NCBI RefSeq assembly: GCF_002245535.1
Contig: NZ_NKCN01000001.1
Location: forward strand, 403,791-467,790
Reading direction: 5' to 3'
DNA length: 64,000 nucleotides
Source: Mycobacterium lehmannii
GTDB lineage: Bacteria > Actinomycetota > Actinomycetes > Mycobacteriales > Mycobacteriaceae
The notes under the pieces were generated by a model. That model was not told the DNA's origin. It ran no database searches and saw only the letters and a list, made by a program, of their open reading frames with translations. This document shows positions 46,081 to 55,145 of this stretch, piece by piece (within the stretch, counting starts at the first letter, position 1; each line of letters begins with the position of its first letter). Made by a program: the position numbers and the translations under genes.

Positions 46081-47346
46081 TCAGCTGGACAGGCCGGCCG
46101 CCCACGGATACGACTTGAGATAGGGGTCGGGCTCGATCGGTCCCGGCGACTCCCAGATCGTGTGGATCAGCCCGTCGGGCCGGATCTCGCCGATACGCGC
46201 GGTCTTGGTGATGTGGTGGTTCTCCCCGTCGATGGTGACCAGGCCCTCCGGGGCGTCGAACGTCACGCCACCCGCATTGTCCTGAATCGCCTTGACGTCG
46301 AACGACTTCGCCTTTTCCACCGTGTTCTTCCACAGGTACACCGAGACGTAGGCGGCCTCCATCGGATCCGACGTCGGTTTGTTGGCGCCGTACTTGTCCT
46401 TATAGGCCTTGACGAACGCCTTGTTGACCGGGTTGTCGACGGTCTCGTAGTAGTTCCAGGCGGTGAGTTGACCGGTGATGTTCTGGATGCCGATGCCGCC
46501 GACCTCTTCCTCGGCGATCGACACCGACACCACCGGCATCGCCTCCGGGGTCAGGCCGACGTTGCGGTACTCCCGGAAGAAGGCCACGTTCGAATCGCCG
46601 TTGAGCGTGTTGAATATGGCGTCGGCATCGGCGGTGCGGACCTTGTTGACGATGGTCGAGAAGTCTGTCGAGCCCAGCGGCGTGTAGTCCTCGCCCTTGA
46701 TCTCGATGCCGTTGGCGCCCGCGTATGCCTTGATGATCCGGTTGGCGGTCTGCGGGAACACGTAGTCGCTGCCGACCAGATAAAGCGACTTGACGCCCTT
46801 CTCTTTGAGGTAGTCGAGCGCGGGCACGATCTGTTGATTGGTGGTAGCGCCGGTGTAGAAGATGTTCTTCGACGACTCCAGGCCCTCGTACTGCACGGGG
46901 TAATACAGCAGCGAGTTGGCGCTCTCGAAGACCGGCAGCATGGCCTTGCGCGACGAGGAGGTCCACCCGCCGAACACCGCTGCCACGCAGTCACTGCTGA
47001 TCAGCTTTTCGGCCTTCTCCGCGAACACCGTCGGCTCGGACGCGCCGTCCTCGCCGACGAGCTGGATCTGCTTGCCCATCACACCGCCGGAGGCGTTGAT
47101 CTGCTCGACCGCGAGGTCGATGGCGTTGCGGACGGTCACTTCGGAGATGGCCATCGTGCCCGATAACGAGTTCAGCGCACCCACTTTGATCGTCGGGCCC
47201 GAGGTGTCGACGCACGATTGGGCGTTCGTCGAATCCGACTCGGTCGCCTTGCTTCCGCAGCCGGCCAGCACCAGGCTTGTCGCAGCGACGATTCCGCCGG
47301 CAACAAGGGCTGAACGTCTCACGGAGGACCGTCGTGGTAGTCGCAT
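46081..47346 (-). CDS. urtA: Urea ABC transporter substrate-binding lipoprotein UrtA
   Basis: A 421-residue binding protein of the UrtA/AmiC type. The signal peptide ends in lipobox VLAGC (Cys30); the mature domain starts [17 protein letters not shown], typical of urea/short-chain-amide binders, and includes [20 protein letters not shown] shortened as [16 protein letters not shown]. Upstream (minus strand) TATATA near 47358-47363 is a good -10 and GGGAAAGG a ribosome site. The operon is expected to respond to nitrogen supply (GlnR in mycobacteria); I could not see a clear GlnR box. No urease genes lie in the window. Confidence 0.9.
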   Translation of the reverse strand: MRLPRRSSVRRSALVAGGIVAATSLVLAGCGSKATESDSTNAQSCVDTSGPTIKVGALNSLSGTMAISEVTVRNAIDLAVEQINASGGVMGKQIQLVGEDGASEPTVFAEKAEKLISSDCVAAVFGGWTSSSRKAMLPVFESANSLLYYPVQYEGLESSKNIFYTGATTNQQIVPALDYLKEKGVKSLYLVGSDYVFPQTANRIIKAYAGANGIEIKGEDYTPLGSTDFSTIVNKVRTADADAIFNTLNGDSNVAFFREYRNVGLTPEAMPVVSVSIAEEEVGGIGIQNITGQLTAWNYYETVDNPVNKAFVKAYKDKYGANKPTSDPMEAAYVSVYLWKNTVEKAKSFDVKAIQDNAGGVTFDAPEGLVTIDGENHHITKTARIGEIRPDGLIHTIWESPGPIEPDPYLKSYPWAAGLSS

Positions 47347-47576
47347 GAACAGCCTTTCCCTATATATCCGCAGCGCACATCGGCGATGAGCGTCGAGCCG
47401 GGCGCGGGTCCCGACATCGCGTGGTTGTCGAACCGGGACGTTAGAGCGGTGGTGTTTCTGGGAAATGTCTGCGTGTGACGAACAAATTAACCTGTGACTT
47501 CTCCGCAGGTCGTGTGCCGTTCAGCGGCGCATGGAAGGCGCTCGGCAGCGGCGGTGCCGCGGCTGTAACGGTTTGA

Positions 47577-47593
47577 TACCGTCCGGCGATGTG
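47577..47593 (+). promoter_or_regulatory. Possible leaderless promoter of the MmpS-like gene
   Basis: TACCGT (47577-47582) fits TANNNT, with eight bases to GTG 47591. There is no ribosome site before either GTG 47591 or ATG 47600. Confidence 0.35.
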
Positions 47594-48019
47594 ACGAACA
47601 TGCGAACAGCTATAACCAAGGTCGGGGCGGCTCTCATGGTGGCGGCGGCGTCAGTCGCGGTCAGCCATGCGACGGCGAATGCCCAGTCGGAAGGCCACGT
47701 GGTCCGGTACACGCTGACGTCAACGGCTCCTGCCGACTTCCAACTCAACTATCTGACGGCTCAGCCTCCGAACAAGGAGGCCTACAACGCCGACGCGTAT
47801 GCGTACCTGAAGAAGGAAGAAGTGGTTCTGCAGCCGGGCGTGCCGTGGGTGTTCGAGACGACGATGGCCGACCCGCAGTGGGCGATCCTCACCGCGAGCA
47901 CGGGCGTGCACGCCATGCAAGCCTCCCCGAATCCGCACTGCGAGATCGCGATCGACGGTGAGGTGGCGGTGCAGCAGGACGGCACCTACACGGTGCAGTG
48001 CCAGCTCAGCCAGTGGTGA
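47591..48019 (+). CDS. MmpS-like small secreted protein
   Basis: A protein of about 142 residues with a signal-anchor or signal peptide (residues ~8-32, Ala/Val-rich ending near ATANAQ) and a beta-rich exported domain: VVRYTLTSTAPADFQLNYLT, VLQPGVPWVFETTM, then a CEIAIDGEVAVQQDG...VQC pair of Cys that could form a disulfide. The pattern LPW-like motif, CxIxVDG and terminal Cys resembles MmpS proteins, but no mmpL is adjacent. The start is either GTG 47591 (leaderless) or ATG 47600. Function unknown. Confidence 0.6.
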   Translation: MTNMRTAITKVGAALMVAAASVAVSHATANAQSEGHVVRYTLTSTAPADFQLNYLTAQPPNKEAYNADAYAYLKKEEVVLQPGVPWVFETTMADPQWAILTASTGVHAMQASPNPHCEIAIDGEVAVQQDGTYTVQCQLSQW

Positions 48020-48046
48020 CTGCACCGCGGTAGGTATCGCGGCCGC

Positions 48047-50221
48047 TCAGTCGGCCACGCTCTGGAGCTCGGACAATTTCAACGTGGGTGGCAGCGGCTC
48101 GGTGTGCAGCACACCGAGCCGCTGTGTCGCGCGGGTGAGCGCGACGTAGAGGTCGGCCGCCCCGCGAGGACCGTCGGCCAGGATTCGGCCCGGCTCGACG
48201 ACGAGAACCGCGTCAAACTCCAATCCTTTGATCTCCGACGGTGACATGGTCCCCGCCATTCCCGCAGGCCCGATCACGACGCTGGTCCCGTCGCGGCTGT
48301 CTTCGTCGCGCCGGAACTCGTCGATCGCGTCGGGTAGTTCGTCGGTTTCGATGAGGCGCGCCCATGGCCGAACACCGCATGCGCGAACGGATTCGGGTGG
48401 CCGCACGTCGGGTGCGAACTCGGCGAGCAGGCCCGCGGCGATGTCCATGATCTCGGCGGGCGTGCGGTAGTTCACCGACAGCGGCCGATACACCCAGCGC
48501 CCGGGCACATACGGATCGAGCATCGAGCCCCACGACGTGGCGCCCGCTGCTGATCGGCGTTGCGCCAGATCGCCCACCACGGTGAAGGACTTGCTGGGAC
48601 ACCGACGCATCAGCACCCGCCAGTCCATCTCCGAAAGCTCCTGCGCCTCGTCGACGACGACGTGCCGGTATGTCCAATCACGGTCTGCCGCAGCACGTTC
48701 AGCGAGGGCACGGTTGTCGCGCTCGACGAACCGCTCGGCGAGGTCTTCGGCGCCGATGAGGTCGGTGGCGAGCAGGTGATCCTCGTCGGCCATCAGGTCC
48801 TCGCGGGCCACCATCAGGTCCAGCACGCCGGCGGCGTACGCGGCCTCCTCCTGCCGCTGAGTCTCGGCCGCGGGGTCCGGTTTGATGCCGCCCAGCATGT
48901 CGACCAGCTCGTCGAGCAGCGGCACGTCCGACACCGTCCAGGCATCGCCTTGGGCGCGCAGCAGGGACTCGTCGGCGCCTACGGCGCTGAGTCGTTCAAC
49001 CGATTCGTAGAGCCCGGCCAGCAAGGCCTCCGGTGTCAGCTGTGGCCACAGCTCGTCGAGGGCGGTGTTGAACGCGTCGTGGTCACCGAGTTCGTCGAGA
49101 AGCTCGGCGCGCAGGTGTTCCCACGCCGCCTTGTCGTCGCGGGTCAGCCAGCCCTTGCCGATGCGGGCGATCGCCCGCTCGGTGAGCGCCCAGGTGATGA
49201 CGTCGACGAACACCGCGCGCGCGTCGTTGTGCGGCAAGCCGCTGTCGCGGGCTTCCTGGATCGCCCACTCGGCCGTCTCGGCATCGATCCGCACCGTGAC
49301 GTCGGCCAGCTTGATCGGCACCGGTTCTTCGGGGACCCGTTGCCGGTCGGCGATCGCCGCGGCCAGCACGTCCAAGATCGTCAGCGACCCCTTCGCCCGT
49401 GCCGCGTCGGGAGTGTCCTCGGCGGTGACCCGCAGGCCGGGAACGAGGTCACCGGTCGTCATGAACACGACGTTGGTCTCACCGAGCGAGGGCAGCACCC
49501 GGTCGATGTGCCGTAGGAACGCGGTGTTCGGGCCGATCACCAGCACGCCGTGGCGTTCCATCCGCTCCCGCTGCGTGTAGAGCAGGTAGGCGACACGGTG
49601 CAGTGCGACGACGGTCTTGCCCGTGCCCGGGCCGCCCTCGATCACCAGGACGCCCGGGTGCTCGAGCCGGATGATCTCGTCCTGTTCGGACTGGATGGTC
49701 GCGACGATGTCGCGCATGCCCTCGCCGCGGGGCGCGTTGACCGCTGCGAGTAACGCGGCGTCACCCTGCGCACCTTCGGTGGGCCTGCCCAGGGTCTCGT
49801 CGGTGAAATCGGTGATGCGACGCCCGATGGAGTGGAACTGGCGCCGGCGGCGCATGCCCTCGGGGTGGGCCGCGGTGGCGACGTAGAACGGGCGCGCCGC
49901 GGGAGCCCGCCAGTCGAGAAGCAGCGGCTCGTACTCGTTGGCCTCGTCCAGCAAGCCGATACGACCGATGTAGAGACGATCGCCCGTGACGCTGTCCAGC
50001 CGACCGAAGCACAGCCCGTGGTCGGCCACGTTGAGCCGGTTCATCCGCTTGGCCACCGCGCGCACCTCGGCATCACGGTCGACCAGTGAGCCGCCGTCAC
50101 CGCGCAGCGCCGCGTCGTAGTGCGCCCGCACCCGTGCGCGTTCGGCGTCGAGTCGCGCGTACAACCCGTCGATGTAGCGCTGCTCGGAGCGCAGCTCGTC
50201 CTCGTGGCTCTCGCTCGCCAC
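48047..50221 (-). CDS. helD: RNA polymerase-recycling helicase-like protein HelD
   Basis: A 724-residue superfamily 1 ATPase of the HelD class, which releases and recycles stalled RNA polymerase. The N-terminal coiled-coil arm (~1-65, with RSEQRYIDGLYARLDAERAR) enters the polymerase secondary channel in related proteins. Walker A is GGPGTGKT (196-203), and motif II/III are HVVVDEAQELSEMDW and FTVVGDLAQRRS; SVNYRTPAEIM and VALTRATQRLGVL follow. A related mycobacterial protein, HelR, confers rifamycin tolerance; I think this sequence is closer to M. smegmatis HelD from memory. GTG 50221 has GGGGGCG upstream. It diverges from a radical SAM gene across a perfect LexA box. Confidence 0.85.
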   Translation of the reverse strand: MASESHEDELRSEQRYIDGLYARLDAERARVRAHYDAALRGDGGSLVDRDAEVRAVAKRMNRLNVADHGLCFGRLDSVTGDRLYIGRIGLLDEANEYEPLLLDWRAPAARPFYVATAAHPEGMRRRRQFHSIGRRITDFTDETLGRPTEGAQGDAALLAAVNAPRGEGMRDIVATIQSEQDEIIRLEHPGVLVIEGGPGTGKTVVALHRVAYLLYTQRERMERHGVLVIGPNTAFLRHIDRVLPSLGETNVVFMTTGDLVPGLRVTAEDTPDAARAKGSLTILDVLAAAIADRQRVPEEPVPIKLADVTVRIDAETAEWAIQEARDSGLPHNDARAVFVDVITWALTERAIARIGKGWLTRDDKAAWEHLRAELLDELGDHDAFNTALDELWPQLTPEALLAGLYESVERLSAVGADESLLRAQGDAWTVSDVPLLDELVDMLGGIKPDPAAETQRQEEAAYAAGVLDLMVAREDLMADEDHLLATDLIGAEDLAERFVERDNRALAERAAADRDWTYRHVVVDEAQELSEMDWRVLMRRCPSKSFTVVGDLAQRRSAAGATSWGSMLDPYVPGRWVYRPLSVNYRTPAEIMDIAAGLLAEFAPDVRPPESVRACGVRPWARLIETDELPDAIDEFRRDEDSRDGTSVVIGPAGMAGTMSPSEIKGLEFDAVLVVEPGRILADGPRGAADLYVALTRATQRLGVLHTEPLPPTLKLSELQSVAD

Positions 50222-50266
50222 ATCGCCCCCAATTTCTGTCCTGCAAAGCGCTCGCGCGCGTCGACC

Positions 50267-50305
50267 TTGACAACCCATCGAACGTGAGTTCGAATCGAGT
50301 GTATG
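50267..50305 (+). promoter_or_regulatory. Leaderless promoter of the radical SAM gene overlapping the SOS box
   Basis: TTGACA (50267-50272), a 17-nt spacer and TCGAAT (50290-50295, four of six matches to TATAAT) are followed after 7 nt by ATG 50303. The LexA box occupies the spacer and most of the -10. On the other strand TACACT (50303-50298) is a candidate helD -10, whose start would also fall within the box. Confidence 0.6.
50278..50293. promoter_or_regulatory. Perfect mycobacterial SOS (LexA) box
   Basis: TCGAACGTGAGTTCGA matches TCGAAC-N4-GTTCGA at all 12 specified positions. It lies 10 nt before the radical SAM ATG and 57 nt before the helD GTG, so LexA could repress both. The M. tuberculosis homologue of the radical SAM gene (Rv2578c) is a known LexA-regulated gene, from memory. 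Confidence 0.88.
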
Positions 50306-51322
50306 CGGTGGGATGGTCAGGGTGTCGGCGTCGACGACGGTGCGCTGCCCGGCCTGCAGCGTATCGGTTTCGTGCGCAGCGTGCGGACGCCGCAGTTCGA
50401 GGGCATCACATTCCACGAAGTGCTGTGCAAATCGGCGCTCAACAAGGTGCCCAACGGGGCCATGCTGCCGTTCCGGTTCACGGTCAACGGCTACCGCGGA
50501 TGCTCGCACGCCTGTCGCTATTGCTTCGCGAGGCCCACGCACGAATATCTCGATCTGGACTCCGGCAGCGACTTCGACAGTCAGGTCGTGGTCAAGACCA
50601 ACGTGGCCGACGTGCTACGCCGCGAACTGTCGCGGCGGTCGTGGCAGCGTGAGACGGTGGCGTTGGGCACCAACACCGATCCCTACCAGCGGGCCGAGGG
50701 CCGCTATGCGCTCATGCCCGGGATCATCTCGGCCCTGACCGATTCCGGCACCCCGTTCTCCATCCTCACCAAGGGCACGCTGCTGCGACGCGACCTGCCG
50801 CTGATCCGCGAGGCCGCCCGTCAGGTCGACGTCAGCGTGGCGGTTTCGCTCGCCATCGAAGATCCCGTGCTGCACAGGGAAGTCGAACCGGGCACACCGT
50901 CGCCGCATGCGCGGCTCGGGATGATCGCCGCGATCCGCGACGCCGGTCTGGACTGCCATGTGATGGTGGCGCCGGTGTTGCCGCATCTGACGGACTCGGC
51001 CGAGCATCTCGAGGCGCTGCTCGCCCAGATCGCGGCGGCGGGCGCCACCGGTGTCACCGTCTTCGGCCTGCACCTGCGCGGTTCGACACGCGGCTGGTTC
51101 ATGAACTGGCTGGCCGGCTCGCACCCGGAGCTGGTGGGAAAGTACCGCGAGCTGTATCGCCGCGGCGCCTACCTGCCGCAGGACTATCGGAAGATGTTGC
51201 ACCACCGGGCGGCACCGCTTGTCGCCAAGTACGGCCTGGCGCCCGACCGCCGGTCGATCCGCGCCGCGGCCACACCGCCCGCGCCTGTACCCGTCCCAGC
51301 GTTGCAACCCACCCTGTTCTGA
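50303..51322 (+). CDS. Rv2578c-family radical SAM protein (SPL-like)
   Basis: A 339-residue radical SAM enzyme with the CX3CX2C cluster at Cys67-Cys71-Cys74 (GCSHACRYCF), and the block TVALGTNTDPYQRAEGRY typical of the spore-photoproduct-lyase-like Rv2578c family. It uses a 4Fe-4S cluster and S-adenosylmethionine; the substrate is unknown, with SOS control suggesting a DNA-damage role. Some homologues carry an intein; none is present here. The start is set by a leaderless promoter. Confidence 0.88.
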   Translation: MRWDGQGVGVDDGALPGLQRIGFVRSVRTPQFEGITFHEVLCKSALNKVPNGAMLPFRFTVNGYRGCSHACRYCFARPTHEYLDLDSGSDFDSQVVVKTNVADVLRRELSRRSWQRETVALGTNTDPYQRAEGRYALMPGIISALTDSGTPFSILTKGTLLRRDLPLIREAARQVDVSVAVSLAIEDPVLHREVEPGTPSPHARLGMIAAIRDAGLDCHVMVAPVLPHLTDSAEHLEALLAQIAAAGATGVTVFGLHLRGSTRGWFMNWLAGSHPELVGKYRELYRRGAYLPQDYRKMLHHRAAPLVAKYGLAPDRRSIRAAATPPAPVPVPALQPTLF

Positions 51323-51330
51323 GAAAAGGG

Positions 51331-52593
51331 TCAGCTCCTGTTGCGCTTGACCTCCTTGAACGGCACGTCGCGGTCGGCGGCGGGTTCGCGGGGGAAGCCG
51401 AGCACGCGCTCGCCGATGATGTTGCGCGCGATCTCGGTCGTGCCGCCCCCGAGGGCGGCGGCTTGGCGCGACAGGTATCGCTCGCCGTGACGGATCAGCA
51501 CACCGTCGACGTCGACCACACCCGCGCTGCCGGTGATCGCCAGCGCCGTGTCGAACTCGACGTGATGGACGTCGGCGTGCGCGATGCGGATGATCGACCC
51601 GGCGGCCGGCGGTAGCGAGCCGTCGAGCACACCGTGGTAGACGTGGTCGATCAGCTGCTCGCGAACGGTCCGGTGCACCAGCGCGCGCCCGGCCATCTCC
51701 TGAAGCCGCGCGTTGTCGGCCTGACCGGCCTTCTCTAGCAGCTCAACGTAATTGGTCGGGACATCGGATTTGCCCTCGGCGCCGATCCCGCTGGCGAACT
51801 CCGATCCGCCGCCGACCGCGCGCCGCTCGTGGTACAGCTGCCGGGAGGCGACGTGCCAGCCCGCGTCGACCTCGCCGACCACGGCGTCGTCGTCGAGTTC
51901 GAGGTTGTCGAAGAACTCCTCGCAGAACTCGACGGAACCGTTGACCTGCTTGATGCGGCGCAGCGTGATGCCGGGGCTGTCGATGGGCACCAGGAACATC
52001 GTCAAACCCTCGTGCTTGGGCACGTCCCAGTTGGTGCGTGCCAGCATCAACCCGTAGTCAGCGGCGAAAGCGCTCGTGCTCCAAGTCTTTGCCCCGTTGA
52101 TCACCCACTTGTCGCCTTTGCGGTCGGCGCGGGTGATCACACCGGCGAGGTCGGAGCCGCCGCTCGGTTCCGACAGCAGCTGCACCAGCACCTCGTCGCC
52201 GCGCAGCGCCGCGGAGATGTGCTGTCGTTTCTGCTGTTCGCTACCGGTGTCGAGGATGGTGGCCGCGCAGATCGTGAACGTCGGGGTGTTGAGGATGATC
52301 GGCAGCTCATATGCACGCGAGACCCTGTCGAACGCCTTCTGGTAGGCGATCGGCAGACCGAGCCCGCCGTACTCCTTGGGGAAACAGATGCCGGCGAATC
52401 CGCCCTCCCACAACCGCTTCTGGAGTTCCCGCGCGCGCAGCCACGGCTCCTCTTCACCGCGGTCGTGTTCGGGGGGATTGTTCGGATCGATGGGCGGCAT
52501 GTTCTCCGCCAGCCAGGCTTCGGCTCGAGCGGCGAACTCCTCGACCGACTCCGTGGTGGCGGTCGCGGCGGGGGCCGACGTGGTCTCGGTCAT
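51331..52593 (-). CDS. Acyl-CoA dehydrogenase, pair member 2
   Basis: A 420-residue FadE-type flavoprotein. N-terminal LWEGGFAGICFPKEYGGLGL, the FAD region LLSEPSGGSDLAG and NGAKTWSTSAFAADYG, and C-terminal ALGGGTTEIARNIIGERVLGFPRE are of the class found as one subunit of alpha2beta2 dehydrogenases on steroid and branched acyl-CoA. It overlaps the second dehydrogenase gene by 4 nt, so the two likely form one heteromeric enzyme. Confidence 0.85.
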   Translation of the reverse strand: MTETTSAPAATATTESVEEFAARAEAWLAENMPPIDPNNPPEHDRGEEEPWLRARELQKRLWEGGFAGICFPKEYGGLGLPIAYQKAFDRVSRAYELPIILNTPTFTICAATILDTGSEQQKRQHISAALRGDEVLVQLLSEPSGGSDLAGVITRADRKGDKWVINGAKTWSTSAFAADYGLMLARTNWDVPKHEGLTMFLVPIDSPGITLRRIKQVNGSVEFCEEFFDNLELDDDAVVGEVDAGWHVASRQLYHERRAVGGGSEFASGIGAEGKSDVPTNYVELLEKAGQADNARLQEMAGRALVHRTVREQLIDHVYHGVLDGSLPPAAGSIIRIAHADVHHVEFDTALAITGSAGVVDVDGVLIRHGERYLSRQAAALGGGTTEIARNIIGERVLGFPREPAADRDVPFKEVKRNRS

Positions 52594-53738
52594 GACGCAT
52601 GCTCCAGGTTCTTGGTGAGCGAGTAGACGCGCAGGTTGTGCTCCTCGGGAGTGCCGAACATCGAGCGGCTCAACGTGGTTCGTCGCAGGAACAGGTGCAG
52701 GTCGTGTTCCCACGTCACCCCGATGCCGCCGTGCAGCTGCACGCACAGCTGCAACATGCCCGGTGAGTATTCGCCCACGTACGATTTCGCGACGCTGACG
52801 GCCATCGCCGCACCGGGCGTCCGCGCGGCCACCTCGGCCACCGCTGCGTTGGTCGTGGCACGGCATCCTTCGAACCAGATCTTCAGGTCGGCGTACTTGT
52901 GCTTGAGCGCCTGATACGAGCCAAGGGGGCGACCGAAGGAAAGCCGGTCGAAACCCCACTGAATCGTGAAGGCCAGCACCGTATCCAGGATGCCGACCAC
53001 CTCCGCGCACTGCAGTACGCACGCGATCTGGGTCTGCCGCTCGATCAAGGCCGGTGTCTGGTCGGCGGTGCCCACCGCGGCGCCCGCATCGACCTCGACC
53101 CCGTCGAAGTGCACGCGGGCGTAGGTCTTGACCATGTCGATCGAGCGCTGCGGCTCCACGCGCACACCCGGTGTGTCGGCGGGTAAGAGGAACTGCCGGA
53201 TACCGTCGTCGGATTGTGCTGTGACCAAGAACAATGCGCTGTCGGCGCCGGCCTCGACCCGGTCCTTGACCCCGTCGATACGGAACCCGGTCGCGGTGGC
53301 GGTGGCGGTGACGGTCGGCGTCAGCGGTGACCACTGCTGCCCGGGCTCGTAGACCGCCCAGCTGGCCACCGTCTCACCGGCGACCAGCGCCTCGATAGTG
53401 TCCTCGTGGCCGGCGGGCGCCTCCACCAGTCCGGCGAGCACGGTGCTGACCGGGTGCAGCGGACCGGGAGCGACGGTCTTGCCGGCGATCTCGGCGACCA
53501 GCGCCAGATCCTTGACTCCCTCCCCGGAGACGCTGCCGCCGCCCAGTTCCTCGGGAACCAGGAGGCTGGTCCAGCCCAGTTCGACGGCGCGACGCCACCA
53601 GTCGGCGTCGAACGAGCTTCCGGCGTCGTGCATCTCGCGTATCCGACTCAGCGGCACTTCCTTTTCGAGGAACGACTGCGTCGTCGAGGCAAAGAGCAGC
53701 ACCTCGGGATTCGTGCCGTTGTTCGAGCTATCGGTCAC
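52590..53738 (-). CDS. Acyl-CoA dehydrogenase, pair member 1
   Basis: A 382-residue, shorter and more divergent FadE-type protein: helical N-domain (FLEKEVPLSRIREMHDAG), SLLVPEELGGGSVSG, a middle beta domain of low conservation, and C-terminal FGRPLGSYQALKHKYADLKIW and QLHGGIGVTWEHDLHLFLRR. The usual SEPxxGSD flavin motif is missing, as in the non-catalytic partner of heteromeric dehydrogenases. GTG 53738 is chosen with GAAAGAGAG upstream. A perfect hairpin separates it from the amidohydrolase gene. Confidence 0.83.
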   Translation of the reverse strand: MTDSSNNGTNPEVLLFASTTQSFLEKEVPLSRIREMHDAGSSFDADWWRRAVELGWTSLLVPEELGGGSVSGEGVKDLALVAEIAGKTVAPGPLHPVSTVLAGLVEAPAGHEDTIEALVAGETVASWAVYEPGQQWSPLTPTVTATATATGFRIDGVKDRVEAGADSALFLVTAQSDDGIRQFLLPADTPGVRVEPQRSIDMVKTYARVHFDGVEVDAGAAVGTADQTPALIERQTQIACVLQCAEVVGILDTVLAFTIQWGFDRLSFGRPLGSYQALKHKYADLKIWFEGCRATTNAAVAEVAARTPGAAMAVSVAKSYVGEYSPGMLQLCVQLHGGIGVTWEHDLHLFLRRTTLSRSMFGTPEEHNLRVYSLTKNLEHAS

Positions 53739-53761
53739 GGGCTCTCTTTCGTAATCGTGCG

Positions 53762-53793
53762 AACGTGCGTGTCGACGCATCGACACGCACGTT
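53762..53793. terminator. Perfect 14-bp hairpin between amidohydrolase and fadE genes
   Basis: AACGTGCGTGTCGA (53762-53775) and TCGACACGCACGTT (53780-53793) pair without mismatch around CGCA. It sits after the amidohydrolase stop (read on the minus strand), separating it from the dehydrogenase pair. The left arm contains the GCGAACGTGCGTGTC motif seen in the 62-bp repeats. Confidence 0.75.
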
Positions 53794-53811
53794 TCGCGAC
53801 GGCGCCTGAAC

Positions 53812-55035
53812 TCAGGCGGGGATGACGAGCGCAGGCACGTCGGGGTTGTGGACGATCTCGTTGGGCACCTTGAACAGGTCGATCATGTTGCCGCCCATGA
53901 CCTTCCGTTGGCCTTCCTCGTCGAGGCCCTGCAGGTCGTCGATCAGATGGGTCGGCTCGGCCAGCCCCTCCGGGTGCGGCCAATCCGACCCGAAGATCAC
54001 CCGGTCGACGCCGATGAGGTCGGCCATCTTGGCGAAGTCGTCCTCCCAGAACGGTGCGACATACACCCCACGCTTGAACGCCTCGATCGGGTTCTCGGGG
54101 AACTCCTGCGGCATCTTCTTGTAGACGCCCTCGAACTGCTTGAACAGGTACGGCACCCAGTCGGCGCCGTTCTCGATGGACAGGATCCGCAGATCGGGAT
54201 TGCGGGTCAGCGCGCCGTGGCACACCAGCGCGGCCATCGAGTCCTCGATCGGCCGCTTGCCCATCGACACCATCCGGAACGCGGTCGGCTTGAACGGCAG
54301 GTACTCATCGGCCGGTTCCCAGTCGTTGAGGTACTCGGCGTAGCCGGAGTCCGAGGCGTGCATCGACACCGGAATACCGGCCTTGACGCAGGCGTCCCAG
54401 AACGGGTCGAACTCGGGCAGCCCGAACGACCGCGTGCCGCGCACACCGGGCACCGGCGCCGGCCGGACCAGAACCGTCTTGGCGCCGCGCTCCAGACACC
54501 ATTGGAGTTCTTCGAGCGCGCGGTCGACGATGCCGAGGTTGATCACCGGGGTGGAGAAGATCCGGTCCTCGTAGTTGAACTGCCAGGTCTCGTACATCCA
54601 CTCGTTGAGCGCGTGGATGACGTCGAGGATCAGTTCCGGATCGTCCTTCATCCGCTCCTCGACCAGGCTGGCCAGGGTCGGGAACATCAGCGAGTAGTCC
54701 AGGCCGAGGCCGTCCATGACCTCGAGTCGCGCGGCGGGTTCGCGGAAGGCCGGAATCGCCTTCATCGGCTTGCCCATCACCTCGCGGAAGCTTTTGCCAC
54801 CGCTGCCGTGCTTGAAGTACTCCTCCTGGGCGCCCGGGCGCGCGACGACCTCGAAGGTCGGGTTCGGGATGTAGTCGCTGACCTGGTTGCGCACCATGAT
54901 CTTGGTCCGTCCGCGCACCTCGATGTAGTCGATGACGTGCTTGCGGTGGTCCGGGAGGAACTTGGTCAGCGCCTCTTTGGGCTCGTAGAAGTGGTTGTCC
55001 GCGTCGAACACGGGATACGGAAGCTGGCGTGTCAT
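53812..55035 (-). CDS. Amidohydrolase family 2 (metal-dependent TIM barrel)
   Basis: A 407-residue hydrolase or decarboxylase of the amidohydrolase_2 family. The N-terminal VFDADNHFYEP supplies a DxNH metal motif; SMHASDSGY gives the His, CHGALTRNPDLRILSIENG the second His/Glu region, and VIFGSDWPHPEG the Asp. Members decarboxylate or hydrolyse cyclic compounds; the substrate is unknown. CAGGAGG precedes the ATG. A TetR-type operator lies 31 nt upstream, so the gene is probably repressed by the adjacent TetR. Confidence 0.85.
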   Translation of the reverse strand: MTRQLPYPVFDADNHFYEPKEALTKFLPDHRKHVIDYIEVRGRTKIMVRNQVSDYIPNPTFEVVARPGAQEEYFKHGSGGKSFREVMGKPMKAIPAFREPAARLEVMDGLGLDYSLMFPTLASLVEERMKDDPELILDVIHALNEWMYETWQFNYEDRIFSTPVINLGIVDRALEELQWCLERGAKTVLVRPAPVPGVRGTRSFGLPEFDPFWDACVKAGIPVSMHASDSGYAEYLNDWEPADEYLPFKPTAFRMVSMGKRPIEDSMAALVCHGALTRNPDLRILSIENGADWVPYLFKQFEGVYKKMPQEFPENPIEAFKRGVYVAPFWEDDFAKMADLIGVDRVIFGSDWPHPEGLAEPTHLIDDLQGLDEEGQRKVMGGNMIDLFKVPNEIVHNPDVPALVIPA

Positions 55036-55065
55036 GTTCGCCTCCTGCAAGTCTGATTGGCTGTT

Positions 55066-55086
55066 AGTGGTAATGACATTACCACT
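55066..55086. promoter_or_regulatory. TetR-type operator 1 (upstream of the amidohydrolase gene)
   Basis: AGTGGTAATG (55066-55075) and CATTACCACT (55077-55086) are perfect 10-bp arms around one A. The core GGTAATGACATTACC matches operator 2 upstream of the tetR gene except for one symmetric base pair. It lies between the tetR stop and the amidohydrolase start. Confidence 0.8.
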
Positions 55087-55145
55087 TTGGGACCAGCAGA
55101 AACACCGGCGTCGGAGAAGCCTGTTCTCTGCCGGTGCGGCGCAGG

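Noticed and set aside
47347..47480. GlnR box upstream of urtA
   Set aside because: GTnAC/GAAAC-like pieces occur but spacing does not fit the AC-N9-AC pattern, so I do not call a site.
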